Source of the DNA: Thysanoteuthis rhombus
Lineage: Eukaryota; Mollusca; Cephalopoda; Oegopsida; Thysanoteuthidae
Direction of reading: 5' to 3'
NCBI GenBank assembly: GCA_963457665.1
Contig: OY735212.1
Span: 2,287,897-2,351,896, forward strand
DNA length: 64,000 bases
The translations under genes were made by a program, and so were the position numbers. A model generated the notes under the pieces. It saw only the letters and a list, made by a program, of their open reading frames with translations. It had not been told where the DNA came from and ran no database searches. This document shows, in pieces, positions 1-10,905 of this stretch (its first letter is position 1; each line of letters opens with the position of its first letter).

Positions 1-313
1 TGGGCCTCACATGGAGAGACCACAAGACAGCATAGTACATCTGGAAAAAGACAGGAGTCAGGGACATTATAGAATCCATTAAAAATCTCAAATGGCAGTG
101 GGCTGGCCATGTTGCAAGAATGGCAGGCAACCGATGGACACCGCAACTCAAGACATGTATCCCCAGAGATCACATGTGCAACTGAAGCCAGCAGTGTATT
201 AGATTGAGAGACGAGCTAGACAAATTCAGAAAGTACTTGCTCCGTGAAGCCCATGATAGAAAAGTGTGGCAAATCATGGGGAAGGTCTATGTCCAACAAC
301 GGACGTTCATAGA

Positions 314-348
<35 letters not shown>
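1..348 (+). mobile_element. RTE-like LINE 3' end with (GAT)n tail
   Basis: This is the C-terminal end and 3' tail of a non-LTR retrotransposon polyprotein, cut by the left window edge. Broken frames read WQWAGHVARM, then a WRDELDKF-like stretch, DRKVWQIMGK and VYVQQRT. That order is typical of the end of RTE-type endonuclease-reverse transcriptase proteins. Non-coding decay is clear because the frame shifts several times. The element ends in a (GAT)n microsatellite at about 314-348, the usual short-tandem-repeat tail of RTE elements instead of poly(A). The same segment recurs at 6158-6500 with high similarity. The clade name is inferred from motifs. Confidence 0.8.
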
Positions 349-349
<1 letters not shown>

Positions 350-350
<1 letters not shown>

Positions 351-905
351 GCTGAGGGTTGCTTAGACACGATATTGGGAGGCATCAACGAGGAACATAC
401 TCATGCCACCATCGAACTCGTCCCCAAGATGAGCTTGTTAACCATCTCATCTTGTTAAACACCTGCTGTACCTTTTTGTGGGTATTCATTTGGTTTAACT
501 CAGTCTGGCACTGTCGTTCCGAAGGATTTAAGGACATTCCAGCTTTTCTTCAAGAAGAATACTAGTCTTACCTTCGAAGTTGCAACGAAAAAGAATTTTA
601 AACTATCATTTTTATTTCGAGTTTAATATAACTTTATCATGATAATTAGTTTAATTTTATAGTTAAAATTGAATTACCTTAAAATCACTTCTGGGAAGCG
701 AACGTTGCAGTCGTTTATGGAAATTGAAAATTTTATTGAAGTTTATAAAACACAACGACTAAAAGCAAACACTCTAACTTAGTTTAGAATAATTTTAATG
801 AAAAAATCTTTTAAGGAAAATTCCGACATCTGACGTTCTTGTATCACCCATCCCCACTATCCTCAAGCCAAAAACATTCACCACAACATCTATTCTTCTC
901 TAATG
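350..905. other. AT-rich intergenic DNA, nothing recognised
   Basis: A 68-codon frame at 359-565 has no recognisable motif and is flanked by LINE tail and AT-rich DNA, so I do not call it a gene. No RNA gene or terminal repeat is visible here. Confidence 0.5.
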
Positions 906-911
906 ACCTTA

Positions 912-980
912 TTCCCCGCCTGGACTGACTACACACCCCCTTTGGGGGGATTTTTCCCTCGGCTGGGAACCACTGCCTAG
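912..980 (-). mobile_element. DNA-transposon terminal fragment (hAT-like TIR)
   Basis: Read on the minus strand the fragment begins GCAGTGGTTCCCAGCC and continues into C- and G-runs. This CAGTGGTTCCCA start is common to many hAT-type non-autonomous elements. A related start, GCAGTGGTTCCC, is at 3175. No partner end is visible nearby, so it is only a fragment. Confidence 0.45.
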
Positions 981-1342
981 CACAAAGCAATTAATTTTTG
1001 AATCATTCGCGTTTAGCATCATTCTTTGCGACGTTAAAGATAATCAGTTTATGTTTGACAATTTAATATTGAAGTCTTGCATGTTCAGTCGGTTTCAAAA
1101 TTTAACGCCACTTTTATTCATAACATTTTCTATCGATTTTTAATCTGAAGTCTGAAATACGTAATTATATTTCTTTTATACGTGGTATTTTTTTTTACAT
1201 TTCTTTAAAGATTTCATAAGCGCTTCTTGAGAAGTCGCTCGAATTCCCCTTTCTTGACAATGAACGGATGGAAGGGCAATTTAATTACCAGACACGGAAG
1301 AACAGGTCTTCCATTCTCAGTCGACCATGAAAATCTGCTATA

Positions 1343-1640
1343 ATTTGCATCATCATCATCATCATCATCCCCCTCCCCCATATAACGTCCGTCGTTGGAC
1401 ATAGTCCTTTATCATACCTCTCTATCATCGGCGTTGCTGAGCCATTACTATCCAGGAGTCGTGTGATATTCCTGCAACATAGACACATAAGTTGGTTCCC
1501 CCTTCTTTAGAATTAGTGCGATCTTTTTGCTTGCTCTTCCGAGAGTTTGCCAACCTTGGATGATTCTTTGTTTCACATCTACCGGGGACAACGAATGATA
1601 TTTACTGAAATCGAATTTGTAGAGGAGGACGCGCTGCACA
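1343..1640 (-). mobile_element. RTE-like LINE fragment with internal deletion
   Basis: Minus-strand LINE. The tail appears as CATCATCAT at about 1348-1367, followed by the complement of the conserved 3' end (TCCGTCGTTGGACATAG). After about 1440 the sequence jumps to an upstream coding part: 1448-1639 reads VKQRIIQGWQTLGRASKK and LILKKGE, matching EIKRRITLGWQAFG in the copy at 5.9 kb. Roughly 300 bp between these parts is absent, so this copy carries an internal deletion as well as 5' truncation. Confidence 0.75.
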
Positions 1641-2640
1641 CTACAAACACGTCTTATTCCTCTGTCTTGACGACCTTATCGACGTGCTGTTTGCTTGTTA
1701 CAAGAATCGAACGTTTCATGGCTGTATCAGCAGTGAAACAGAATGACATTTCAGATCTTATCTTTCCAAATGTGTGAAGTTTCATTTAATCTATTTATTT
1801 TCGTCTTTGTTTTCGCTTCTTTCTCCCTTTCAAGATGACAGTGATCTATGTAGTCGTTTACTAAGAGGAAAGTAACGTTGGAATCAATAGAAAATCAATG
1901 CATCGAATATGCAATTACTTTCGATTAAGCAAAGAAAGAGAAAGCAGGTCTGATTGGTCACTCAATAGAAACCATTACGTAACCAATGTCTTTTAGCTGC
2001 ATATCGTGTTAGGCATGATCAATTAAGAAATTGGAGAAACAGTTGAATAAATTACTTCTTCTGCATCTTGTTGGACAGTGATCACCGAAAGAGTCTGAAC
2101 CTTCAAAAAAAAAAGAACCCTCCCCCCCAAAAAATAAGCATGAATGCTGCTGGACACTAACTAATAATCTATGTAGCATTAACTTACATTGAGGAATGAA
2201 CCCCATCTAAAAACCCATTGAGAACGGTAATTTTCTAAAGACTCTTTTTTTCAGACATGATAAGGAGTAAATGCTGTAAATTTCAGCACTCTAGCTCCAT
2301 TGGTGCGGCCAGCACATGTGATACATACATGCATAAATACATTGCCAGCCAGTCAGTCAGGTGATCAGTCAGTAAGTCACACCAACTTGAAAACTGAAGA
2401 AACCTATGTTGAAAGTTTTGGTAGACGGTTTCTAACAGGTTGATCCGTCATTTGAAGTTTGTTCCGCTTATTGTTTTTTCTCGTTGTTTTGTCCTCTTTC
2501 ATCTTATGGAAGATAGTGATATATGTTGTGACTTACTGGGAGGACAAACCTTGTTGCTGTAAGATCAAAATCCACTCTGTCTTCTATTCCAACTGAAGAT
2601 GATTACTGCAACCTCTGTATTGGATATGCTACACTAAATC
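1640..2640 (+). repeat. Family A interspersed repeat, copy 1
   Basis: Copy of an unnamed repeat found at least ten times in the window. It matches 3960-4650 over several hundred bases, including CTGTCTTGACGACCT against CTGTCTTAACGACCT and the block starting GGTCTGATTGGTCACTCAAT. The 2440-2640 part resembles an internal segment of the same unit again (GATAGTGATATATGTTGTG), so the copy is rearranged or nested. Landmarks of the family, in order: GTCTGGTTAGTCACTCAATA, a GGGGTGATCAAT motif, GTTGGACAGTGATCACTAAA, TTTAGCATAAACTTACATTG, CTCTAGCTCCATTGGTG, a CATA run, and GACAGTTTTGGTTGACGG. No coding capacity is seen. Confidence 0.75.
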
Positions 2641-2984
2641 GATGATATGTCTACTTGGCGAAACTTTCTGAAAAAAAAGTTTTATTTCTCTTTGATAACA
2701 TAAACTTTTGATCGTAAAAGTTCACTGTTTTATATCCTTCTTTTGATCAGATAAAATCTAAAGTACGAATTCATTTATTTTTTCGAAAAGAAAAATTAAA
2801 ATTACGTATTTACCTATTTTATTTTCTTTCACAAACTTTCGATTGTAATAAAGTAGTTGTTCTACATCTTTCTTTAGATAGATAAACTTTTGATTAAATT
2901 TAAACAATGCATTTATTTTTTAAGTCGAACTCATTACACTAGCAAATAGTCTAAGATCGACTTGCTTACCCTCATTAAACTAAT

Positions 2985-3063
2985 TTCGAAGTAAGTTCAA
3001 CGGCAGTTACTAGAATTAGCATCCGGCGAGCTAAATATCTACCCGTTACGCCACTTCGGATAC
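2985..3063 (-). repeat. tRNA-like sequence (degenerate)
   Basis: On the minus strand an A-box-like TGGCGTAACGGGTAGA is followed about 40 bases later by a B-box-like GAACTTACTTCGAA. It cannot form a proper cloverleaf by eye and is more likely a SINE head or tRNA pseudogene than a functional tRNA. Confidence 0.35.
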
Positions 3064-3171
3064 TATCATGATTCCTAGATAACCCTATCAACAAGGGCGT
3101 TGCAGGAGATTCGAGGATCTAGGGGAACCAACAGTGCTTGGCTCTTTGAGAGCCCCCCATCAAACATTTAG

Positions 3172-3345
3172 TGCAGTGGTTCCCATCGGACAGGCTATGA
3201 GCCCCTGGGGACCCCAAGGGTATTACTGAGAGTTCGCAGGCACACTTTTCAAAAGTTTGGGACCAATTACCTTAATGGTAATACAGCTACAAATTTGAGG
3301 GCCCGGGGAACTTCAGCCCATTGAAAGCCCCCTCTGACATTTTGA
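3172..3345 (+). mobile_element. DNA-transposon terminal fragment (CAGTGGTTCCC end)
   Basis: Begins GCAGTGGTTCCC and then shows the alternating G/C-rich, CCCTGGGGACCCC-type sequence typical of non-autonomous hAT-like elements. No clear opposite end or target duplication is seen. It resembles the minus-strand piece at 912-980. Confidence 0.4.
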
Positions 3346-3470
3346 AATTTGTCGTTGTATGATGTTATCAAAAATGCAAAAGATAAAGTACTATTCATAA
3401 AGTTTCACAATTCCAATCAAATGATTACTTTTTGACTTTTCCTTCGAGAAAAATGAACGAAAGTGTACTA

Positions 3471-3767
3471 CAGTGAACTCTGTTAACTACGGCATCCCAA
3501 GTGCTGTTATTACGAATATGCCGTTATAACAGGTGGATTTTGTACGTAGTGTATAAATATTGAGAAGCCAAGAAAGTCCAGACAACAAGGTGGCATGATT
3601 TTGAGGGTTTACTAGTTTTAGTTTCGAGAAAAATACACTGGAATTTTCATGTACTGTTGCCGAAGCTAATCTTCGACAATAGTCTTGCAAGAACATAAAA
3701 CAAAGTACTTTTAAAACACATGTGTCATTAAATAGTGCCGACAGAATGAGTGCCGTTACAAATAGAG

Positions 3768-3772
<5 letters not shown>
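3471..3772. mobile_element. pogo/Tigger-like MITE
   Basis: A 0.3-kb element bounded by imperfect inverted ends. The left end is CAGTGAACTCTGTTAACTAC preceded by TA. The right end, read in reverse, is TAAACTCTATTTGTAACGGC. The CAGTGAACTCTGTTAA start resembles pogo/Tigger-type terminal repeats, and TA is their target. The right end runs directly into a (TA)n microsatellite, so the exact 3' border is uncertain. There is no transposase inside. Confidence 0.6.

Positions 3773-3842
<70 letters not shown>
3771..3842. repeat. (TA)n microsatellite
   Basis: About 70 bp of uninterrupted TA dinucleotides abutting the right end of the pogo-like MITE, consistent with expansion of its TA target. Confidence 0.95.
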
Positions 3843-3844
<2 letters not shown>

Positions 3845-3959
3845 ATATCATTGTATTTTTCGTTTATAGACGAGTAATCTAGGCCACGGACAAACTTGTT
3901 CAGCGGCCATTTTGAGTGAGCGCAGAAGTCAATTATTTCCCTTGACATATGTCCTTTTC

Positions 3960-4900
3960 ATGCAATCGACAACACAAATACATCTCATTTCTCTGTCTTA
4001 ACGACCTGATTGACTTGCTGATTGCTTGTAACAAGAATTGAACATTTTATGGCTGACTCAGCAGTGAAAGAAAATGAATCACTAAATCTTATCTGTCCAA
4101 TCATGTAAAGGTTTGTTTCGCTTATTCGTGTCCGTCCTTGTTTCTGCCAGTTTCTCCTTTGGAGGATGAGAATGATATATGTTGTCGTTTACTGCGAGGA
4201 AAGCAATGTTAGAATCAATGGAAGATCAATGTGTTGAATGTGCGATTACTTTCAATTTAGAAAAGAAAAGGAAGACACGTCTGGTTCGGTGGTTAGTTAC
4301 TCAATAGGAAGCATCACGTGAACAAAGTCTCTTAGCAGGTGAATATAAGTGGAAATTTATCCACTCTCTTCCTGGTCGCTACTTGTCTCTCTTTAACCAA
4401 GACATTGATAAGTTAACCCCCTCCAAAAAAAAAAAAAAAAAGGAAAATAAGCATTCGTTCTGATTATTAAATGAATTTAAACGACAGGCCTGGTTACTCA
4501 CTCAATAGAAACTGTCATCTGACCGATCTCCTAGCAAGTTATTTTGTTGAGGGACACCAATTAAGGAATTGGAAAAGGAGTGATATATATACAAATTACT
4601 TTTAACATGCATGAACGCTGTCCGATGCAAACCAGTCACCAATTTAGTATAAAATTTCATTGCGAATTAAACCCGTGTGTGTGAGTGTGCGGAGGATGTC
4701 TGAAAACAAAAGGATATATTTTCCTAGATATTATAAGGCGTACATATTTAAATCTCCAGCCCTGTAGCTCCGTTGATGCAGCCTGTAAATGTGATTCATG
4801 CATAGCCAGCCAGGCAACAAGCCTGCTATCTGAACGGACTGACTGACAGATAGACAAACAGGCAGAATCAATAAAATAATGAAGATACCTATTGTTATCT
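3960..4900 (+). repeat. Family A interspersed repeat, copy 2
   Basis: Direct-orientation partner of the copy at 1640-2640, sharing TTACAAGAATCGAAC-like, GTCGTTTACT and GGAAAGCAATGTTAGAATCA segments. A second family start, GGCCTGGTTACTCACTCAAT, occurs near 4488, so two units are nested or tandem. The 3' part at 4740-4860 carries the CTGTAGCTCCGTTGATGC and CATA-type landmarks. Non-coding. Confidence 0.7.
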
Positions 4901-5370
4901 CTAAGTGGAAAGGATCCTAGCCACAGACAGAGAACCGAGAAAATCACACTATCTTTTTACATAAGTAGATATCATTCGTATTATATACAATGTTTACTGG
5001 AGATTTCCTTACAGATAACTATCTTGTATTACAGCTTTCAAAATTTTTATCTCGCATTAATTAACCTTTCAAATTAATTCAGAGCGTTAATCATTCAAGA
5101 TTAGCTCTTGACAATCAGCCAGTCATCTTGTCTAAACGTAATTAGAGAGTTAATTAGTCCTAAGGAGAATTCGATGTAGCCAAACATTCAACTGTATTGC
5201 ATGTATAAAATATTAATTACAAGTTTTGATGATTATTCAGGTCATTTAGTATATGTTCACTTACGACTCACTCGCTCAATGATGGTGAAATTATGACACG
5301 AGTGTTAACAATGACATGTTGCAGGCTCTTGGGTGACACACGAATGACTTGGGAGAAAAATTGAACAACC

Positions 5371-5691
5371 GTGGGTACAAAAGGTGGTGAAAGGTTTAAA
5401 TCTTTTTTCAAATGTGCGGATGTTTGGGTGTTCAAGCGCAACACCGTTTTATCTAAAGACTTAAAAATTGGCTTCAATACTCCAGTAGACCTCTTAAAGT
5501 ATGATTTATTTATCTATTTTTGGAAAAAAGGATCCCTTTTGTCGCTTTCGGAACTTATTTCGATGGGTTTATTGATAGCATTTAAATCTCCAAGGATTAA
5601 TTATGATTTATTTTCAATGGAAAACGCCAGGGATGGCATTAACAGAATCTATTCTAACCATATTTGTTCTTCAATTATACTTTCTACATGA
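5371..5691 (+). other. Unrecognised 106-codon open reading frame
   Basis: One of the few longer frames in the window not explained by low complexity or a known element. It starts MGTKGGERFKSFFKCADVW and contains a hydrophobic/aromatic middle (YDLFIYFW). I recognise no family. It lies between family A and a LINE fragment, with no visible splice context or promoter. It may be a decayed transposon domain or a chance frame. Confidence 0.2.
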
Positions 5692-5865
5692 CTTCGAATT
5701 TTGACGCTACGGTTGTTCAATCATTGACTGTTTTGTTCTTTTTGAATTTCAGTTCGATATCCTAATTTTCTAAGTTTATTTCTAGTTTCCAAGTTACATT
5801 TCATTAAAATTCTAGTTTCATGAATACATTGGAAAAATAGACCACTTATTAATAAGCATTTACCT

Positions 5866-6502
5866 AAAACTAATACAGAACCGGAGAAAGTAGATCACAA
5901 CATCTACCTAGGACAACGAATTTCCTTGAAACCCTCAAAAGAAGAAGAAATCAAGCGAAGAATCACACTAGGATGGCAAGCCTTTGGCACAGCGAGCTCA
6001 CCCTTCAAAAATAAGAAGATTCTATTTATCCTAAAAAGAGGGATGTATAACCAATGCATCCTCCCAATAGTCACTTATAGAGCTGAAACATGGAACCTAT
6101 CCAAGAGACAGATCTGCCAATTGAGAACCATGCAACGTGCGCATGAAATAATTATGCTGGGCCTCACATGGAGAGACCACAAGACAGCACAGTGCATCCA
6201 GGAAAAGACAAGAGTTAGGGACATCAGAGAATCCATTAAAAATCTCAGATGGCAGTGGGCTGGCTATGTTGCAAGAATGACAGACAACTGATGGATATCA
6301 CGACTCACGACATGTATCCCCGGAGATCACATGCAGAACTGAGGCTGGCAAAATATTAGATGGAGAGACGATCTAGACAAGTTCAGAAAATACTGGCTCC
6401 GTGACGTCCATGATAGAGAAGTGTGGTGAATCCTGGGTAAGGTTTATGTCCATCGACGGACTTAAAAAGACTGATGATGATGATGATAATGATGATGATG
6501 AA
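5866..6502 (+). mobile_element. RTE-like LINE, 5'-truncated copy
   Basis: Best-preserved 3' segment of the main LINE family. The frame at 5926-6291 reads KPSKEEEIKRRITLGWQAFG, LPIVTYRAETWNLSKRQ, LTWRDHKTAQ and NLRWQWAGYVARM, i.e. the region downstream of the reverse-transcriptase palm through the C-terminal domain. Upstream in-frame residues KVDHNIYLGQRISL start near 5890. After a stop at 6289 the remaining C-terminus is decayed to about 6470, followed by a (GAT)n tail at 6474-6502. It is 5'-truncated, as expected from incomplete target-primed reverse transcription. Confidence 0.88.
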
Positions 6503-6649
6503 TACACATTTATACATATAAATAAGAGGTTTATCTAAAAAGATAAAATTTTGACACGCTGGAAAATAAAGATTCGCCACTGCTGCACTCGTTGGACACG
6601 TTGAAATTCTACAATTACGAATATCCATTATCACGTGCCCTTACTCTTC

Positions 6650-7142
6650 TCTCTTGCTCTATTCCTGTGTCTGCATACCCCACCATCTCTGTCTCTGTCT
6701 CTGTCACCCCTTTCAGTCTTCGGTGGCTGTCGAACATTTTCCCATTCCCTCAGTAAAGTACCTGACACTCTTTCCTCCCCTCTCCATTTCTATCCGTTTA
6801 TCAAACTATGTTTCTTTCCAGCCCTATCCCTAATTGCCCTCTCATCAAATTACCTATCTTTCTTTTCTCCCCGTCCCTCTTACTATGCCCCACTAAACTG
6901 CATTACTTCCATTTCCTTCTCTTTCTACCTTCTAATTAAACTATTTTTCTTTATTCTATCCCTCTCTCCATTTCCTCTCATTAAACTATCTAACTTTTCC
7001 TTTCCCCCTCTTTTTTCCTACCCTACTTTCAAATCAGTTAACTTTTCTTTCTCCTTTCCTACTCCTTCAGTAATCTACCTAATATCTTCCTTCCCTCTAT
7101 TTTTCTACTCTTCTATTAAACTAACATCAGTATATGGTAATA
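6650..7142. repeat. Pyrimidine-rich diverged minisatellite
   Basis: About 0.5 kb of almost pure C/T on the plus strand, organised as diverged units of roughly 42-50 bp. Each unit begins with an ATTAAACTA-like motif (near 6797, 6841, 6890, 6935, 6979, 7115, with weaker ones between) followed by a CT-rich stretch. The 175-codon frame over it is a by-product of the low complexity and lack of stops, with a biased Ser/Leu/Phe/Pro composition, not a gene. Confidence 0.7.
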
Positions 7143-7384
7143 GAATGCTTAGGATTAACTAATAAATGGTTTGAGATATTCAATTTGTATCAAATAAATG
7201 AGTAATTTATTTTCATGAAAAATGTTCTGGTTTACTGAACCAAAAATTCAATTGGATCTTGTGATTCCATAACGTAGCATTAACAAAGAAACAAACAGAA
7301 AGACTCGTTTCACAAAACAGTTTGTAATACTGAAGGAAAACATCCCTGATTTTTCATAGATTTACCGTAGGTTATCACAAAGAT

Positions 7385-7480
7385 ACATTAGTGGGGCACC
7401 CAGGGAGGATCGAGCTCCTTACAGTGATAATGGCCAGTATCTCAAGCTTGTTGAACATTAGTATACCGCTTGTGAAACTC
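7385..7480 (-). repeat. tRNA-derived SINE-like sequence
   Basis: Minus strand shows a B-box-like GAGCTCGATCCTCC at about 7405 and an A-box-like CAAGCGGTATACTAATG 50-60 bases upstream. The spacing fits a tRNA head, but the arms are too mutated for a functional tRNA. Confidence 0.4.
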
Positions 7481-7911
7481 AGGATTTTATAAAATAACGA
7501 AAATGTCTGGGATTTCATCTAAAATAAAGAAAACGATATCTAATCGCGTCCTCATGTGGTCATATTCGACACAAGGCCAGGTTTAATAAGGGGTACCACG
7601 CGCCTATGAGGGTCACAAAAAAATTGACTCATTCTCTTGACACTCACCCTGTTGCCACGGTTCATGTATAAAGGATCAACCCTGATCTTATCTTTTCAAG
7701 TGTAACAGGGAGATGTAGTCCTGGGGAACAGTTCCTTGGAACATTTTTGGCCACAAAAGAGGACCAGATATCCCGCTGACCTGAGCCAGAAGGTTGAGAA
7801 AAAGAGAGGTCCAACCTGAATGGATAACAGATACTGGGTACCTGAATGATGTTCTTATATAACTTAACCCCAGGTGTTATTTACTGAGTATTAACACCGT
7901 CAAAATTTGTT

Positions 7912-8240
7912 GAGATGGATCCGCATCAGACAATTAGAGAGTTATCAGAAAAGTTACGGATCCAGTAAAAGCATCTTCAACAGATTGTAAAGGTCAAGAG
8001 ACAGGGAGTTTGGCTCATACACAAGCTTGCAGCTAAAAACAGAGCCCAACGTTCATCAATCTGTGGTATTTAGCTGAATAGACACGAAGAGGAAATGGTT
8101 CTTCATCGAATAGTTGCTTGAAACGAAAGATGAAGTCTGTATGTAAGCCCAATAAACCAAAGGTTATCTTGAGGTCAGACACTAGTCCCTACGCCGAAAT
8201 ATTGAGTTCAAACGAGAGCTTTTAGACTTATTCGCATCAA
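7912..8240 (+). pseudogene. Mariner-like transposase relic
   Basis: Broken plus-strand frames encode part of a mariner-type transposase: MDPHQTIRELSEKLRIQ and KHLQQIVKVKRQGVWLIHKL match the N-terminal DNA-binding region with its QTTRELAEEL and WVPHEL motifs. This is followed by AAKNRAQRSSICG, LNRHEEE and LHRIVA in the part leading to the first catalytic Asp. Stops interrupt it at least three times, and nothing after about 8240 is recognisable. Non-functional. Confidence 0.75.
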
Positions 8241-8726
8241 AGCCAAATTTGAAAGTCTATTTCCGGATGGAATCCTGCTTCAAATAATGGTGGTTGTTAT
8301 GTAGTTGCTTGAAGTATAATGTTTTTCTTCAAAGATTAAAATAACCTTAATTTCTTGTACTCATAATGATTTCCAGAAATATGCCCAAGTAATAGCTACA
8401 CTACTCTCAAATGTAATACTAATGAGATCGAATTCTAAAAATCGATACCAGTGTATTGTCTATAACTTCTAGAAGAATCCTGAACATTCCAGGATTTTGT
8501 CAGACGAATGAAATTCTTTTTTTTTTGTTTATGTCACTACAATGTTCTGATCCATTCTGCAGCTTTCTTCCGGTTACGTTTGGGTTACAACACTAACAAC
8601 GCCAAAAAGGAGTTCAGTTGTTAAAACAAAGCTTGGGGTCCATAATACTTATTGTCATTTATTTTTTGTACGAGTATTTCTTTCGTTTCTTTTTTTCGCA
8701 ACTCACTCAGACTGTCAATCTTTGGC

Positions 8727-8853
8727 TGGGAATAAACAACGGGGGTTGAACGAAGAGGATAAGCTCACACCCTTTTTGCCCAGGGAAGCCTGGTTTAATG
8801 ATTCCAGCTGCTTTAACTGACTAAGCTACCAGAACCTTTCGATTGGCAAAAGA
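8727..8853 (-). repeat. tRNA-derived SINE-like sequence
   Basis: Minus-strand GGTAGCTTAGTCAGTTAAAG is a near-perfect RNA polymerase III A box. A B-box-like CGTTCAACCCCC lies about 80 bases further on, with extra bases in between. A plus-strand A-box-like copy starts only 35 bp away at 8888, giving a head-to-head arrangement. Confidence 0.5.
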
Positions 8854-8887
8854 TTACGTCAAACCTTTGAATCGATCCTTCATTTTC

Positions 8888-8960
8888 ATAGCTCAGTCAG
8901 TTTGAGTAGCTGGTACGTTTGGCTTGATTTCCTGAAGACGTGAACGTTCCATCAAACCAC
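8888..8960 (+). repeat. tRNA-like sequence, opposite orientation
   Basis: ATAGCTCAGTCAGTTTGAGT resembles an A box. A weak B-box-like ACGTGAACGTTCC occurs near 8938. It is divergent from, and close to, the minus-strand tRNA-like sequence at 8727-8853. Probably a SINE remnant. Confidence 0.35.
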
Positions 8961-9654
8961 AAGATAAAGGATTAAAAAATTGATAATATATATATATATC
9001 TGTGCTCCATTCAAGAACAGGAAAATCAGAGAACGTTAGGGTTAGGGATCTGCTGCTGATGATTGCTAACCTGACAACTGTTTCAAAGATACTCGATGCG
9101 ATAATGGAAGATTTTTTGTTGTTGTATTTTTACCAAGAATTTGCCACAATTTGTATAAATGCGTTTGTTTATAGTAAAGAGGTGCATAAAATATTGTGGG
9201 CAGTCAAGGTACAAAAGGGTCAAAAACCACTACTCTATACCATGTCCATACTACGTTTGGCAAGAGTCGATCGAGGAAAGTGGTGAATTGTTAGATTCAT
9301 GAATAGATTTACCCTAATACTCAGAGACAACAGTATGGCACCTATGATTTGAACGTTCCCTCCAGGGTGCATGCCTGGGCGAAGCAAATGGAGGTTCTGG
9401 GATACCCAGTCGTCAGAACCCCCTTCTTAGGCTCGCTGGTGCAGTTCAGAGGAAAACAGATTGATGCGTCTGGAATTAGCTTGACGAAAGAAGCTGCCGG
9501 AAAGAAGTCATATTGAACGTCAAACCGTGTTGTCTTTCTCCTAGACTGGCTGTCTTCACATTGTTAGAGAGCTTAATCAGTCATGCTATTTTACCCATAG
9601 CTGGGAGAAAAGAGAGTCATGTCTCCCCCGAGGGCATTGGCAAAAAGTGAATAT

Positions 9655-9728
9655 AAACATCACTGGCCAGAGTTTGAACTCGGGTTCACACCGTCACCAA
9701 CCACGCCAATCTCACCCACAATCTGAAC
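9655..9728 (-). repeat. tRNA-like sequence
   Basis: On the minus strand GATTGGCGTGGTTGGTGA fits an A box and GAGTTCAAACTCTGGCC fits a B box with the following acceptor arm. The central arm is shortened, so I treat it as a SINE head or pseudogene. Confidence 0.4.
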
Positions 9729-9957
9729 CTGCACATACAATAATAGTATTAATGTCATCTTTTATTGGTATTCAAGCTCGAATCGAACTATGGGGCTAAC
9801 ATTTATTGGGCGTTTTATTGTGACATTCATAAGCTATAAATCTACAAACGAAAATCATAAAGATAGAATTACGACAAATATTTGCTTCTCTTGAGCCCAT
9901 ATTGTCATTGTGCTGTATCTGGTAAATATTCATAGCAGCTTCCCTTATGTCTCACAC

Positions 9958-10292
9958 CACTGCTAATGTACAGTCGTAAAACGTGGAATCTATACAGTCC
10001 CCAAGTCAGACAACTCAGTACAATTCAACAACGTCATCTCGGGGCCATTATGAAAATTAAATGGAATAATTACATCAGTAATGAAGAAGTTCTAGCAAAA
10101 GAAAGATATTAAGCTAAAAGTAGCCAGAAACCATCTACGCTGGTTAGGTCATACCTCAAGAATGGATAATAAGAAACCGCTAAAAGCATTGCTGAATGGT
10201 AAATTGGCAAGTGGAACCCGACCTTATGGATGTCCTTAACTGCAATATAAAGTCATATGCAAATATAATCTGACGTGCAGTCATGTGTCAGA
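9958..10292 (+). mobile_element. Second LINE family, C-terminal fragment
   Basis: Frames read YSRKTWNLYSPQVRQLSTIQ, IMKIKWNNYISNEEVLAK, and after a frameshift ARNHLRWLGHTSRMDNKKPL and GKLASGTRPYGCP. This is the conserved region after the reverse-transcriptase core in LINEs of the RTE-X/Jockey-like type (WTLY, LGIKW..., LRWLGH..RMD, YGELASGTRP). It differs from the (GAT)n-tailed family. Short, 5'- and 3'-truncated and frameshifted. Confidence 0.78.
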
Positions 10293-10905
10293 CCAGAGAT
10301 AATCGGTAGATAATCGTCAAGAATAGAGATAATTAATTCATCTCACTTGCAAAAAAGTCGATGGGAAGAGAAAGAGGGAATATGAAAGAAAAAGAGAAAC
10401 AGAAGAAAAAGAAGGCAACAATAACAATGTCTAGAACTTCTCAAAGTTACTACCATATGTATGTTTTCGATGTCCACATGTTAGATGTGTCATAATCGTT
10501 TTAGGCTTGAGGCGTATGTATTCCTTTATTTTAAACAACGCTGATGAATACAATAATCTATTTCAAAAGAGAAACACTGATGTATTAATCGAAGCCAGCA
10601 AATATGCAAGCGTATTAATAATTTTTTGCTCTTCCATACTTTATAATTATGGACACGAAAAACACCTGTAACACTGAAACAGAATTCAAAACATCTTTCC
10701 AAAACAACAGACTTGAGTACCATATATGCTGAGCCATGACAGATGGTATACAAAGGCAATCTGGAAGACTACTGCTCACTGAAACTCACCCAACCCCATA
10801 ACTGTCCATATAAAACTTTGATAGGAGAGGCCCTTTTCATTATGCCAGCAGACAGATGCTGTGTAATATATGCTTAGTAAGAAAAAAATCCTTGTCTGTC
10901 TTATA

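Noticed and set aside
6635..7162. 175-codon frame with leader-like start
   Set aside because: It covers the pyrimidine-rich minisatellite; the Ser/Leu/Phe/Pro bias follows from base composition and no family is recognisable.
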